A stretch of 64,000 bases of DNA, from contig OX344764.1 in assembly GCA_947034895.1 (NCBI GenBank), positions 55,533,348 through 55,597,347 of the forward strand, in the 5' to 3' direction. The notes beneath the pieces are model-generated. The model worked only from the letters and a program-made list of their open reading frames with translations. It did no database searches and had not been told where the DNA came from. A program made the translations under genes and the position numbers. The stretch is from Rhytidiadelphus loreus (lineage: Eukaryota > Streptophyta > Bryopsida > Hypnales > Hylocomiaceae). Positions 11,614 through 23,900 of this stretch are shown here, in pieces. Every line of letters starts with the position of its first letter. Positions within the stretch are counted from its first letter, which is position 1.

Positions 11614-12586
11614 CCCCTCACCGCCCAAGGCCTAACCATGTCAAAAAACACTCTTTCTTTTCAAGTGTTATAAGTCTAAATGTGAGTAAGTTATGAAAAT
11701 CTCAACCGTACAATATTGTAGTGTGCATGTTGTAGATGGTGTAAATCAAATTTGGGGTCATTTGACCGTATAGATTGATAGATTATAATGTTTTAGTGTT
11801 GAAAAAAGATGCTGAAATTGTCCTCAAAACACATTTGGAGGTGAAATTCGACTTCTAAACCTACTCAAATGAAAAAACTTTAACCTAAAAAGTGATTCAA
11901 AACCAAAAGAAAAATACTTTGGTGGAAAAAAAAATCATTCAATTGACTCATTGCATTTGCAAAATTGTTTTGAAATGTCAAAAAACAGTGAAAAAAGTAG
12001 CAAAAATACACATCTATGGTTGAACCTACCTCCACTAAAATGACTCTCAGTCCCTCATAACTTCTTGGATTGATATGAAATTTATACCACAGAAACTAGA
12101 CTGGTATGCGCAACTTTTCCAATAAAAATTATTGAAATCAAACGCTTTTTGAAGAAGTTATAAGCCGCCAAAGTTCACTGTACTGCAAAAATGTCTGGAT
12201 TTTGAACTTCGAATTGCTCCCAAGCATCCAAAACAATTTGGATTGACATGAAAATTTTACCACAACAAGTAGACTTTATGGGGAACAAACCCCAACAAAT
12301 TTTATTGAAAAATAACATTTGATGAAAAAGATACAAGCCCCCGAAGTTTCAGCCATCTCAATGTAGTGTGGTAATCTGAAATTGAACCTGCGAACTTCGA
12401 ATGGCTTTCAGAAATTCAATACATCTTAGATAGATCTGATATTCTTACCACAAGAACTAGCTTAGTATGCGCAACTTTTCCAATAAGTTTTATTGAATTT
12501 GGAAATCGGATGCAAAATTTACAGCACTTTGAAGTTGACTGCTAAAGTGTGTGAGGACACTTTTGGGCCCCTTGGGCGGTGAGGGG
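11614..12586. mobile_element. TTAA-flanked inverted-repeat element inside solo LTR 1
   Basis: A perfect 17-bp inverted repeat, CCCCTCACCGCCCAAGG (11614-11630) and its complement (12570-12586), is flanked on both sides by TTAA (11610-11613 and 12587-12590). TTAA duplication with ends starting CCC is the pattern of piggyBac-like transposons. The interior has no ORF. It contains three diverged copies (about 12020-12540) of a roughly 170-180-bp unit with GAACTTCGAATGGCT, TTGGATTGACATGAAA and TTACCACAA. It is non-autonomous if it is piggyBac-like. Confidence 0.6.
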
Positions 12587-12904
12587 TTAAGACACACAAG
12601 GTAGAGGGACCCCCAAGGCCTCTACAAACTTGCGAAACAAGAACAATGGAGCCCCACAAAGGCTCAACAAGACTCTATTCAAAGTTGCTTGACCAAACGC
12701 CAAGGCTCTTACAAAATGGACCCAAGGATCCTAACTCTAAAGACTCAAACAAGGACCTTGAGAGCTTTGGTTCCAACCCAAAGTCTCTCCAAATGGAGGG
12801 GGGTTTGGAAGGGAGAAGGGCCCCCTTTTATAGGGTTCCAAGGGCCCACTCCCCCCTTGACTTGCTACTACATCCATCCGGATTTCATCCTTATCTTTTG
12901 AGAT

Positions 12905-13115
12905 TTCCACCTCCCAAATAGTCAAATACCGACTATTGAGGTAAGCATATCTCTTTAGGATTTTCGTCCATATCTTTTGAGATTTTCACCTCTCAAATAG
13001 TCAAATACCGACTACCGAGGTAAGCATATCTCTTAGGACTTCCATCTTTATCTTTTGAGATCTTCACCTCTCAAATACCGAGGTAAGCATATCTCTTATC
13101 TTTCGAGATTTTCAC
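12905..13115. repeat. tandem repeat of about 75 bp inside solo LTR 1
   Basis: Three imperfect units carry TCAAATACCGACTA, GAGGTAAGCATATCTCTTA and ATCTTTTGAGATTTTCACC. The second LTR copy has only one short equivalent (near 53455-53490), so this array is also a copy-specific expansion. Confidence 0.75.
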
Positions 13116-14298
13116 CTAGTTTGGTTTTTACGCTGGTCCTAACATCTCACTTTTAGAGTTTAACTCGGAATTGCAAATGGATTGCGCCAATGGCTTCAGA
13201 ATGCCATTTTTAGCCTAATGAACCTTCTACCCCCTATTTCTATCACAAAAAACCCATCGGAAACTACTGCCAACTGGGGCCAATTAAAAGGGTAAAAACC
13301 TAACTTTTGGGGTTTACCTCTTTTGGCCTGGGTAACTAGCTAGGGTTGTTGGGGAGGCTCTAGGGAGTAAGAAAAGATTCCTTGATGTCTTCGTTCCGAC
13401 TTCGTACGCTCCCGGGACACCGGTCAACCCCGCAAAGATCCTGCCGTAATTATTAATTGAGGGAATGTTGTCAGTTTCGGCTATCTCTCGCTATTGGAAC
13501 ATCGTGAAATTTGTCGGGGCGCGTTATTAACATAAAAGATGCTAGTCTAATTTTTAGTGAGATTTTACCGCGGCCAAGGTATTTTCCATGAATTTCCCAC
13601 TATGGCCTTTGGCGGTTGATTGCTCGGAAAAAGATCCTTTGGAGATAAAAAAAAACCGAGACTTTTGGGGGGACCTCTCATGGAGTCCCCCAAGCCAAGT
13701 GCCAAGTCTTGGGCTATTCCGGCACACAGTTGGTGGCGAGGTGAAAACTGACTTCGGTTGAATCACCGGCAGTCAGGGAATCTTTTACACGTGAGGGAAT
13801 CTTGGCGAATGGATTTTGCCGTGGACACCCCGACATGTTCCAGATCCAAGAACACTATCCGGCGGCTGTGGATTCCTCCATGCGACCTGTCTGGGACAAG
13901 TAACACCTGCAAGCTAACAATTTGGATTCCTAATGTTTCGTCGGTGGAATGGGGAAACTAGAACCTATCTTTGGAGATTTACGTGGAGACCTCCCTAACT
14001 CTCCTAAGACTATTTTAGCCTATCATGGTCACATGCACTAGGTTTGGGCTATTTTGGGTAAGTTCCCAGTAGCCCTATTGTTTTCCACTAATTACGGGTT
14101 CTAACCTATATACAAGTGGGTTTTATGGGTAATCTATGGATAAAAGGCTATTTATGACCAAATGCTATACTGGTACGTGACATACCTATTTTGGTTCTAC
14201 ACTCTTTTGGGGGCTTTTTGTAGTACTTTATGCCTTAATTTGTAATAAACTAAAAAAAAGAAAACAATGAGTCCCAAGTGACGAATTTGGGGCTCACA

Positions 14299-17200
14299 GG
14301 CATGGAATCCGGCATTCCAAAGTGACACAGGTCGATGGCGTGCGGGAACAGGGATTCTCATAGCACGCAATTTATCGCCTTCAGTTGTAGCCTTGTAGGA
14401 GAAGGAATTATTATGGAAGGAAGAGCTCAGTTTATCTCCCTTCAATCAAGGAACGACTTCATTTTGTCCATCATGAATGTATATGCTCCATGTTCTTCTC
14501 ATGAGAGGGCACTTTTTTGGAACAAGTTGGTGGAGGCTAGCATTCCAAGACAAGGATACATCCTTGCAGGAGACTTCAATATGGTTGAAGCAGAAAGTGA
14601 CAGGCTTGGGAGCTCACGTGGATGCACAAACACAAATCAAAGGGAGAAGGCATCATGGTCTAGGATGCTGAATCATTATGGAATTATAGATGTTTGGACG
14701 CATGACCAGATTAGGAAATCTTCTTCGAAAATTTTCACATGGGAGAATAACAGATCAGGACAGATCGTAGAGCAGCCAGGATTGACAGGGTGTACCTTTC
14801 CTCGGCCTTGTGCAATCAAGGAGGCGAAATCACAACGCATCCTCACATGAGATTATCAGATCATTCTCCTTTACAGTTCCAATTTTTTTCATCGATCAAG
14901 CCCAAGGCCCAAAAACAACAGATGAAGCTTGAAGTTCTTCAGAACAAAAAAGCTTGGGATCGATTAGAGGCGGCTTAGAAGATGGCAGAGAGACCACAGG
15001 AACCAGAATCCTGGATGACTTGGATTCAAGATGCGCAAACCAGAGCTATGCAGGAAGCCACTAAGATTAACAAGGAATGGAAGGCGGCTAAGCACAAGTT
15101 GGAGCACAAGGCCTTGAAGGACGTGGAGGTGGCTGAAGCATATTTGACAAACCATCCAAGAGATATCAGAGCAACAGTCCAGTTGGACTTAGCTAGGACT
15201 TTATTACACAACCTTACGATGGAGAATTTGGAGGCTCAATATCATGCAGTCTCGGCTAGATGGCTTAAGCATGGAGACAGGTGCACAAAAGAATTTTTTG
15301 ATGTATTCAGAGATGTGCACAAGCGGTTACCAATCTCACAACTCTCGGTGGATGGGTCAATACTAACAAACCAAAAGGACAAGTCTAGAGCAGTGACAGA
15401 CTTTTACAGAGATTTGTACTCTGAAGGCCCGGAAACAATTGAAGTATTGGAAGCAAGACGACAGATTCTCCAAAGCGTCCCAAGGGTAATTACAGAGGAG
15501 CAAAATTTAAATTTTGCCAAGCAAATCACCCTGATGGAAATTCGAAAAGCAGTAAACGATCTTTCAACTAGCAACGCGCTAGGGAATGATGGGATACCTA
15601 CAGATTTTTTCAAGTTATACTTGGACTCATTACAAGCAGAGCTGTTGGAGGCAGTCAAGGAAGTGTTAAGAACGGGAGAGTTGTCAACTGTACACAACAA
15701 AGGTATTATAGCTCTAATTCCCAAAGGTGGGGATGCTACCTTGATTAAAAACTTTAGGCCCATCACACTTTTATCCTCATTCTATAAATTGGTGGCCAAA
15801 GTCTTGGCAAAGCAACTACAGAAGATACTTCCAGAGATAGTGCGGCCAAATCAAACTGGCTTTGTTCTGGGCAGGTGCATCATAGATAACATCTTTTTAG
15901 CTCAAGAGGCAATGCACTATTCTGAGGAGTCAGGACAAAACTTGACATTATTATTGTTGGATTTCGAAAAAGCTTATGACCGTATCTCTTGGGGATTTAT
16001 GAGGGATGTATTGGAGAAGCAAGGGTTTCATATTAATTTTATTCGAGGAGTTATGTCTCTTTACAAGAACGTCACTTCCTCGGTAATAGTGAATGGTGAG
16101 ATTGGAGATGAGTTTGACTTGTCACGCTCGGTTAGACAAGGTTGTCCCTTGGCTCCCTTTCTTTTTGTGGTGGTTTTGGATTCCCTTGGTTATATGCTAG
16201 AGGATGGGAGATATGGGGTTCAAGGTTTTTCATTGCCGGATGGCTCAAAGGTCACAGACGCTTCATACGCAGATGACACGGCCTTATACCTTGAGGGCAC
16301 GATTGAAAACCTTAACAAAGCCTATGAGGTTTTAAAGGTTTTTTGCTTAGGGTCGGGCTCAAAGCTCAACTGGGATAAGACTTATGCTATCTGGGCTTCA
16401 AAAAACAAGAAGGATTTCTCATGGGGTGAAAATTTAGGAGTCAAATGGGTGCCGGAGGGGACAGGAGTGAGGTATCTGGGCCCCTTGATTGGGTTTCACT
16501 TACCTCCAGACATCAATACAACTCCTTTGATTGATTCTATCAAGAAGAAATTGAGATTTTGGGCCTCCAAGACAGTCTCAACAGCAGGGAGGGTGATTAT
16601 TATTAATCAAGTATTATTAGCCACATGTTCGTACACAGCATCGTGTTGTGGGATATCAGTGAAAAATTGTGACATCATACGTGGCTTGGTCACTCAATAT
16701 CTATGGTCAGGGAGGGAAGAAGGAAGATGCGCATCTCGAGTTAGATGGAGTTCTTGTATCTTATCCCAGTAGGAAGGAGGTATCTAGCTTCTGGATCCAT
16801 ATTTGCAGACACAGGCACTTTTGGCAAAATTAGTAGTTCGGGGGTTATCACCAGGGATGGAGCCTTGGAAGAAATTATTACAACACAAAATTTGCACTGG
16901 AAGACCAATGGGTGATGCGAAGTGGCAGGAATCAGATTGTTGGTTGTTTTACAGCAAAGGACTCAAGAAGCAGAATCACTCACCATTGATGACATCATGC
17001 ATTAAGGCCTTCATTTTGGTGAGGGAAAACTTAATACAGAAGGAGCCTAAAATCACAGAAAACATTCTTAGACAGCCTTTATTTGGCAATCCACTTATTA
17101 TGAAAGAGGAGGGAGTAAGGCTTGGTATGGGCACTAATTTAGGGCTCCATCTATGGGCTAAAGCAGGGATTACGCAAGTAAAGGATTTATGGGATGAGAC

Positions 17201-18404
17201 ACAGGCGGATTGGCTTCATATGATTGACATTCAAAAGAAACTTCCCAAGCGTGGAGCAGTCACAGAAAAAGGCAAGGTCAGGAGGCTAAAAATTCTCTCA
17301 CATATCCCTTGGGATCCCAGAGCTTTCCCAGAAAGAAATTCGGTGGCATGGCTCACTTTACCAGGAAGTTTAGACTTTTATCATCACGAGGTGTTAAACG
17401 CTGGTGAATTCAGGGTGAACAGATTTAGGCTTGATGCACAAAAGAGGATTTTAAAATGGGTAGGACATGAACTAACTCTACCTATAGGGTTGAAATAGGC
17501 TAGAGTTATAATTTGGGACACTAAATGGCGATCCTTTTTGGGCAGCAATCCAGATGCAATTCCTAAGAGACCAGACACAGTTTGGGCTTTTGGAGACGGG
17601 ACAGTGCTCAATTTGACCTGGGATCTGGGGGAGTGGTTCTAGCAGAAGATGGGCAAATTCAGGGAAGCCCCTTTCTTTGGTTATACAGCTAGAAGGGGAT
17701 ATATGCAAGGATTGAACACCAAAAAAGACAGGCCAATAGGAGTGCAAGAACTTATAAATCAAGGATATGGAGATGAAGATATCAAAAAGATTTTTAAGTT
17801 TTTATGGCACAATAGCAGACCTAGGAAACAAGCCATGTTTATGTGGCAAGCATTGAACAAGGGCATTGTCACAGGAGAATGGCTCTCATGGCGTGTTCCA
17901 AATTCCAACACTGGATGCGTAATGTGCCCAAATCAAATGGAGACTACCACTCACCTTCTCTAGGAGTGCCCTGTCACCCGAGACTTGTGGCGGAAATTCA
18001 ACAGGTTGGCGACTTCGCAGAGCACCAACACAATTGATACTCTGCAACAAGTATTACTCGAGCAATTCGACACTTCAAATTCATGAGATATTACTAAATA
18101 CGTTTACAAAGAACAACCATGGGACTTAATGAGAACTTTTCTCATTTGGCATACTTGGACTGAAAGATGTAGTAAGAAATATGCTGATCAGGAGATTAGC
18201 ATTAGCAGAATTCTTAGTTCTACTTGGATTTCCACTTTACATGCAGGCATGGCTATTTGGAAACATTTTCATTCAGCTGTTAGAAACATAGAATCACTTG
18301 CTGGCATTGAGGGTGCTTTCTCTGAGGAATGGACTCCGCTTTTCTGCTCTTCAGGTGATGGGGTTTGGCACTTCTCGGTGCCCCCCATTTTCAGTGATTT
18401 GTAA
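14299..18404 (+). pseudogene. LINE ORF2: endonuclease remainder, reverse transcriptase, 3' zinc region
   Basis: Continues the endonuclease (RAGTGILIA, NVYAPCSSHERALFW, catalytic GDFN near 14572, LSDHSPL near 14850). The reverse transcriptase lies in the uninterrupted frame 14982-16772: FRPITLLSSFYK, PNQTGFVLGRC, LLLDFEKAYDRISW, VRQGCPLAPFLF and catalytic YADD near 16266. A C-terminal zf-RVT-like stretch follows (AMFMWQALNKGIVTGEWL, CVMCPNQMETTTHLL). Damage: a frameshift near 14760; TAG at 14976, 16770, 16785, 17496, 17640 and 17961; TGA at 18084. Apart from the stops the frame is kept to TAA 18402-18404. With the first fragment it encodes about 1430 codons, normal for plant L1 ORF2. Confidence 0.9.
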
Positions 18405-18519
18405 TGTGCTCTTTGTTTTTATTTTGAAGGAGGCTTCCGCCTTCCTCTCGTCCCTCGTGACGTTCAAAAGCTTCACGCCAGATGAACGATGTACATTGAT
18501 GATTTGAACAAAATTGTGA

Positions 18520-21500
18520 ATGAATATTAATTTCCAGGGTGTGACTGTGGCATTGCTGGTGATCTGTGGAAGCGCATTGCTATGGAGACGACAATGGAGC
18601 AAGTACCCGAACTTGCCGCCGGGTCCTCGAGCTGCCCATCATGGGGTCGTTGCATTTGTTGGGCACGCATCTACACTGCAGCTTGGCGGAGTTGGCTTCA
18701 CAGTATGGGCCGCTCATGCCCGTGTGGCTAGGGCAACGGCTCTGCATTGTGGCGAGCACCGCGGAGGCGGCCAAAGAGTTTCTCAAGCTCCAAGATGCCA
18801 ACTTCGCCTTCCACCCCTCGACCCAAGTTGCCGATATCATTGCACCTGGAGGTGTGCACTCCCTTCCCCCACACCCCATGTTTTTTTTTATAAGAAAATC
18901 AGAAATTGCCAAAAATCTCACATTTTGTATAATTTTGGGATAATTATCCACCAATTTTCTACCTACCTTGCCTTGAAGTGTGCCACCAAGTATTGAACTT
19001 TGTCACTTAATTTGGATCACTTGGTGTTCATCTTCATCAGTGTCAATTTCATGAACTTGGTGGAATTTTGCGACTTTGGTAATTTTAAAGTAAAAATCTT
19101 GATATACTAATAATGATAATTAGGGTTATATTACATGTAGTACTACTTACCGTATTATTTGATTCACTCTAATACTCATTTAGTTGACAAAGAGTATTAT
19201 TTAGGTTGACATTTAAATGTGTTGGGAATATTAGTTGGGTATTCTTGATTTTTAGTATACTATACGCTCGACTACACGTCAACATGAACACTATTAAAAA
19301 TTACAAAAGCTAACAAATAGTATTCATGTTGACATTTAGTATTGTAGACATTCATTGTATTAGAGTGCAGAATGAGTATTGCAAGTACTAAATATCATTA
19401 TTAGTGTAATTCTTTTTTTGTGGATGAATGTCACAATTTTTTGGTACCCCAATGTAACAAAATTGACACGCATTAATGAACATAATTCACTCTTGACAAT
19501 TCAGATATGGGACTTCATGAAATCACACCTCCACTTTGACATTTGCGGAAAATCATTGTGACAGAGCTCATGTCCACAATGCAATTAGAATCCTCTCAGT
19601 ACATACGAATGGAAGAAATGGCTTCCACACTCTTCAATATAGCCAACGAGAATGGCCCTAGTTGTTTGAAAATGTATATGACCGTCATGAACACGACCGT
19701 CATATCACGCATGATCTTCAACAAACAATTTTTTCGTGCAAAGGAACAAGACAAAGGCACTAAAATGGTCCAAGTATAAACATCTATGATGTTTTTCCAA
19801 AATTTAATTAACTTTGTAAATATTAAAAGATTGTTGTCAATTCCACTCTTCCCTCTAATTCCTCTTTCAAGTCAATATTAGCTCAATGACAATTTGATGA
19901 AACATGGGAGGTGCACTTACTAAACATTTTAATAGCCATTGTTGGTAGAATATGCAAGATTGACCAATAGTTTTCAGGGTGGAAATATACCTCATTTTTG
20001 GATCATTTTGACAGTTTTCGGGTAGAAAATCTACTTTAATAGCTAAGTGAGAACTTCCTAAAGTTTTGTTGTTGAAATTAGCCAAGAATTCTCTATACTT
20101 GTCATTTGGCTAAGCTTCATGCAATTTTTTGTGGTTGGATTTAGGAATTCACAGAGCTTGTAGAAGAAATGAAGATATATATCAATGCTTTTTGCATTGG
20201 AGACTTCTTCAATGTCCCAAAGTGGATTGACCTACAAGGATTAAACAAGCAATTTCGAAAGCTTCGAGTTCGTATGGACAAATTCTATAAGAGGTTGATC
20301 GATGAATACAAGGAAGATCAAAGGATGAAGCCTTCGAAAGAAGGAAAGAAAACACTCCTTGACATTTTCTTGGAGCAATTGAATTTTCCAAAGAATGGAG
20401 TTACCGAAGAAAATATTCAAGGAGTCATTTTTGTAAGTAATTCCAAAATTATAAACTGAAATTCTATAACTTTCTTATATTATTATATCTAATTTCAGAG
20501 TGACTAATACCTAAATAATAGATTTTAAATTGCATTGAAATCATCTTTCAATTACTATCAAGTCCATCAATGTTCAATTAAATTATTCTAATTATTATAA
20601 ATGCTCAAACGCTATATTGTTTAAACAATTGCATTTAACATGTTATTCCCTTAGAATTGTAATGTCAATAATGCATGCTCATTCTTAAATGAATCCTTCG
20701 AAGTTAAAAATTGTCATTCTAGAAGTAGATAATAAATTTGAACCTCAAAAAAAGACACTTACTTTTATATTTCTATTGATGAAGCTTCATTAACCTCTCA
20801 TTTGAAACTTGAAAGAGGATAGATTTTCAAAGATCCATATCCAATAATTGAACCCCCTCCTTTAGATCCTTCCATTCCAATGTTTATGATATATTGCTTC
20901 CTTAACTTACTTTTAAATCCATTGTTGCTTGAAATCATGAACACTCAAACTTGCAATGATTGAATTACGAGAACAAATTCTTATCCCTAAACTCACAATT
21001 ACTTCAAACCATGCACATTTGCATGGTGTTATACCTTGAGCCCTTAACTTGCAATTGCTTGAAACCATATGCCCTTGCAAAGGATGAGAAATAAATTCCA
21101 AGCCCTAAAATCTCTAGTCCTACAATTACTTGAAGTCGTGCACATGTGTGAGATGAATGAATTTCTAAGATGGATCCGCCTTCATTGCTAGACCTAGAAT
21201 TGCTTGAAATCATGTATATGAGTGGGATGATTGAATTCCTATATTGGATTCTTTCATTGGTAGGATTTATTAGTTGCAGGGGCAGAGACAACAACAGTCA
21301 CAACTGAGTGGGCCATGGCAGAGGTTCTTCACAATCAAAAATTACTAACAAAGGCGACTTTGGAGCTTGATCATGTGGTTGGCTTGAACCGCACCGTGCA
21401 AGAATCTGACCTACCTCACCTTAAGTACCTCCATGCCATTGTCAAAGAGACATTCCGCTTGCATCCTCCTGTTCCATTACTCATCCCACACCAGAGTAAG

Positions 21501-21890
21501 GTCGCAACCAAAGCTTTTGGCTACAACATCCCTTCGCAGACACGCTTATTTGTAAATGCATGGGCCATCGGGCATAATAACAACACTTGGGAGAAGCCTT
21601 CGGAATTTGTTCCGGAGAGGTTTCTTGAGGGAGGGGATAATGTGGCAATGGAGTTTGGAGGGCAACATTTTGAATTGTTGCCATTTGGGTCTAGGAGGTG
21701 GCAGTGTCCTGGGTTGGGTTTGGCATCTATGGTGGTGCATTTGCAAGTGGCGAGTTTGTTGCATGCGTTTGAGTGGGAAGCACAAGGGTTGGAGTTGGAA
21801 GAGGCAAGGCCAATAATGACTTTATCAATGCAACAACCCTTAGTTGCAATGGCACAAACAAGGTTGCCATTGCATTTGTACAAAGGATAG
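18520..21890 (+). pseudogene. cytochrome P450 (CYP71-clan, A-type), four exons, decayed
   Basis: Exon 1 (18520 to about 18851): membrane anchor MNINFQGVTVALLVICGSAL, Pro-rich hinge PNLPPGP, then PIMGSLHLLGTHLH after a one-base frameshift near 18630. Exon 2 (about 19505-19773): LRKIIVTELMST; just before it TGA at 19518 replaces an expected Trp and the frame is disturbed. Exon 3 (20145-20432, donor GTAAGT): EFTELVEEMK to GVIF. Exon 4 (21264-21890): I-helix LLVAGAETTT, ExxR as KETFRLHPP, PERF as VPERFLEG, haem loop PFGSRRWQCPG, stop TAG. Exons sum to about 505 codons, the usual P450 length. The canonical haem loop FGSGRRxCPG has lost its Gly (G to R) and an Arg (R to W), though the Cys remains. 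It would have been an ER-bound mono-oxygenase; substrate unknown. Its upstream promoter region is occupied by the LINE. Confidence 0.88.
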
Positions 21891-23590
21891 ATGCACAAAT
21901 AGAAAAGTTCTACATGCTTTTAGCACCTTGGACCCTAAACCTATGCAAAATGTTTATACTAGTTGCTAGATCTTCTTTTTGGAAGATATCATGTGAAAGT
22001 GAATATGGAATTGTCAAAACAATTTAGGAGATAATAGAGAAGCTGGTGAAAGTGTAATATGCTTAACTAGTTGAAAGTCCGTCTTCTAGAAAGATATCAT
22101 GTGTAGGCTTCTATTGTATTATTGCAAGGATTGAGGGAATCATAGAAAAGATGGTAAAATGATCAAATGTATCTTTTAGGATAGTGAAGATTTATTTACT
22201 TATTTTCCAATTTTCATTTGTGCAATCTTAGAACAACTATTGAACCCAAAACTCACAAGTTATTTCTAATAAACTTCCTAAGACCAAAATATGATGCAAT
22301 GTTATACAACTTGTATACTTTGTTTTCAAAATCGTTTTTTTTTTTAAATTGGAGGAAAGCATTTGGTTTCTAAAAACTCAAATTCCAAAGTCATCTACAT
22401 AAACTCCTTTTCACTAAGTAGAAATAATCCCCGAAAACTATACAAAAGTAGCCTACTCTTTTAAGATACATGCCAAACAAGATTTTAGAGATGTCAATGT
22501 TCAAGCTTGAGTTTTATGACTGAATATGACAAGATCCAATCATTACCAACGAGTTGCTTTGGACATGAGTCATATTGGCAGTCACATAGGTTGAAGCGTA
22601 TAATTATACATAATTATCCATATTTTGCCAACATGGCATATATGTTGACTAACTTTTGGGGTTTGACTTTTTTTGAGCTACCCGGGCAAAGAAAAAAAAA
22701 TCCTATATGGCATATAACTTCGTGTAGTCATGTTTTTGGTTGACGTGGAATATAAACACGATGAGTTATATTTTTTGAGTCATATTTTTTGTTGATGTGG
22801 AATATGACTCTTATAAGCCATATATTCTACTATGTGAAAATTGACTTTCATAACTCATATTTTTGACTAATGTGAAATATGGCTCTTGTGAGTCATATTT
22901 TTGGTTGATATGATAATTCATGTGGTTGTCATTAATAATTTTATGACTAACTGCAGTCATATTTTGACATACATAACAATGAGCATTATATGACTATAGC
23001 TAGTTACATTTTAGTCAATATATATTGTGAAATGTAACTCAAGCAAGTGATATTCTAAATGATTGAAAGTCACATTTTCAAAATTTGTGTATAGTTTGTG
23101 ATTGAAGTGATTGAGGTCCAAAATAGCTTTAATTACAAACTACAATCACATTTTCCATGCATTTTTAATGAACATGATACATTGTAATCATACATCAAGA
23201 TGATTTAATAATTGAATAAAAGACTTTATGTAGTTAAAAACAATTACACATGATTTTAGGGATATACAAGGGACAATCATATTGGAGAAGGAGAATGTAA
23301 GTAGAAATTCAACTCTCTTCATTGACATTTAATAGTCACCAATATAAAACATAAATATCACAATGAATCATTCAAAAAATCCAATAAGGCCTATATTCCT
23401 TACAATAATGTGAAGATGGCTCTACTGGGTTGCAAGTAGCCTCCAACGACTTTGTTTCAACTTTTGGTGCGTGCATATACAATAAAAGTAATGGGAGATT
23501 AATTTTTAGTGAATGAACAATAAAGTTCAACCTTCAAAGGCTTACAACAATACAAAATAAGTAGCACAAGTTTAGGATAGGAAGAATAAG
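21891..23590. other. AT-rich intergenic DNA with short imperfect repeats
   Basis: No gene seen. From 22550 to 23000 a loose roughly 60-bp repeat recurs (GAGTCATATTTTTGGTTGA, TGTGGAATATGACTCTTA). Weak inverted counterparts (CAAAATATGATTGG, AATATGACTC) lie near 24053-24080, so 22500-24260 could be one old inverted-repeat element. I could not define its ends. Confidence 0.4.
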
Positions 23591-23900
23591 AATGGAGAAA
23601 AAAGAAAAAAGAACAAAAAGCAGCAAATGCTAAGATGCAATAAGAAGAAACAAAAAGTAAGAACTAAAAAACAATAAGAAGAAACAAAAAGCAAGAACTA
23701 AGAAGAAGAAAAAGTTAAAATGCAATAAGAAGAAACAATAAACATAAATTAGAAAACAACAAGAAGCATAATCTAAAAGAAAACAAGAAGCAAGAGTTAA
23801 TATGCAATAAAAAGCAACAACTAGGAAGAAGAAGAAAAAGAGTAATAACAAGTAATAGCTAAGAGATAACAAAAGGCAAGGAAGAAGAGCCAAGAGAATT
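23591..23900. repeat. purine-rich low-complexity tract
   Basis: A/G-rich DNA built from variants of AAGAAGAAACAAAAAGCAAGAACT. The Phe/Leu-rich open frame on the opposite strand is a by-product of composition. Confidence 0.75.

Larger units (their letters stand above)
10191..14298. mobile_element. very long solo LTR (4.1 kb), copy 1
   Basis: Starts TGTGGGCGCTTATTTACCC and ends GAATTTGGGGCTCACA (TG...CA). It is flanked by a perfect 5-bp duplication GGCAT (10186-10190 and 14299-14303). No second copy of the start or end occurs inside, and there is no gag, protease, integrase or reverse transcriptase, so it is one LTR left after recombination rather than a full element. The same start, end and last 1.2 kb occur at 50265-54669, also with its own 5-bp duplication. 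The middle differs between copies through tandem arrays and a nested element. LTRs this long are known in LARD- or Ogre/Tat-like elements; which applies is unknown. Confidence 0.85.
7030..18510 (+). mobile_element. L1-type LINE retrotransposon, decayed, split by a solo LTR
   Basis: In order: a GC-richer 5' leader (about 7030-7635), ORF1 (7636-9984), ORF2 (9984-18404) and a short 3' UTR ending near 18510. ORF1 stop and ORF2 start overlap as TAATG (9982-9986). The solo LTR at 10191-14298 lies inside ORF2. Without it the LINE would be about 7.3 kb, normal for plant L1 elements. End positions are approximate: no poly(A) tail or flanking duplication was found. The 3' end lies about 10 bases before the P450 start codon. 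Many stops and at least two frameshifts show that it is dead. Confidence 0.85.

Noticed and set aside
10191..14298. Complete LTR retrotransposon with two LTRs
   Set aside because: No internal repeat of the ends, and no gag, pol or primer-binding region.
23630..23893. Phe/Leu-rich possible membrane protein on the minus strand
   Set aside because: Direct consequence of the purine-rich tract; no start context or homology.
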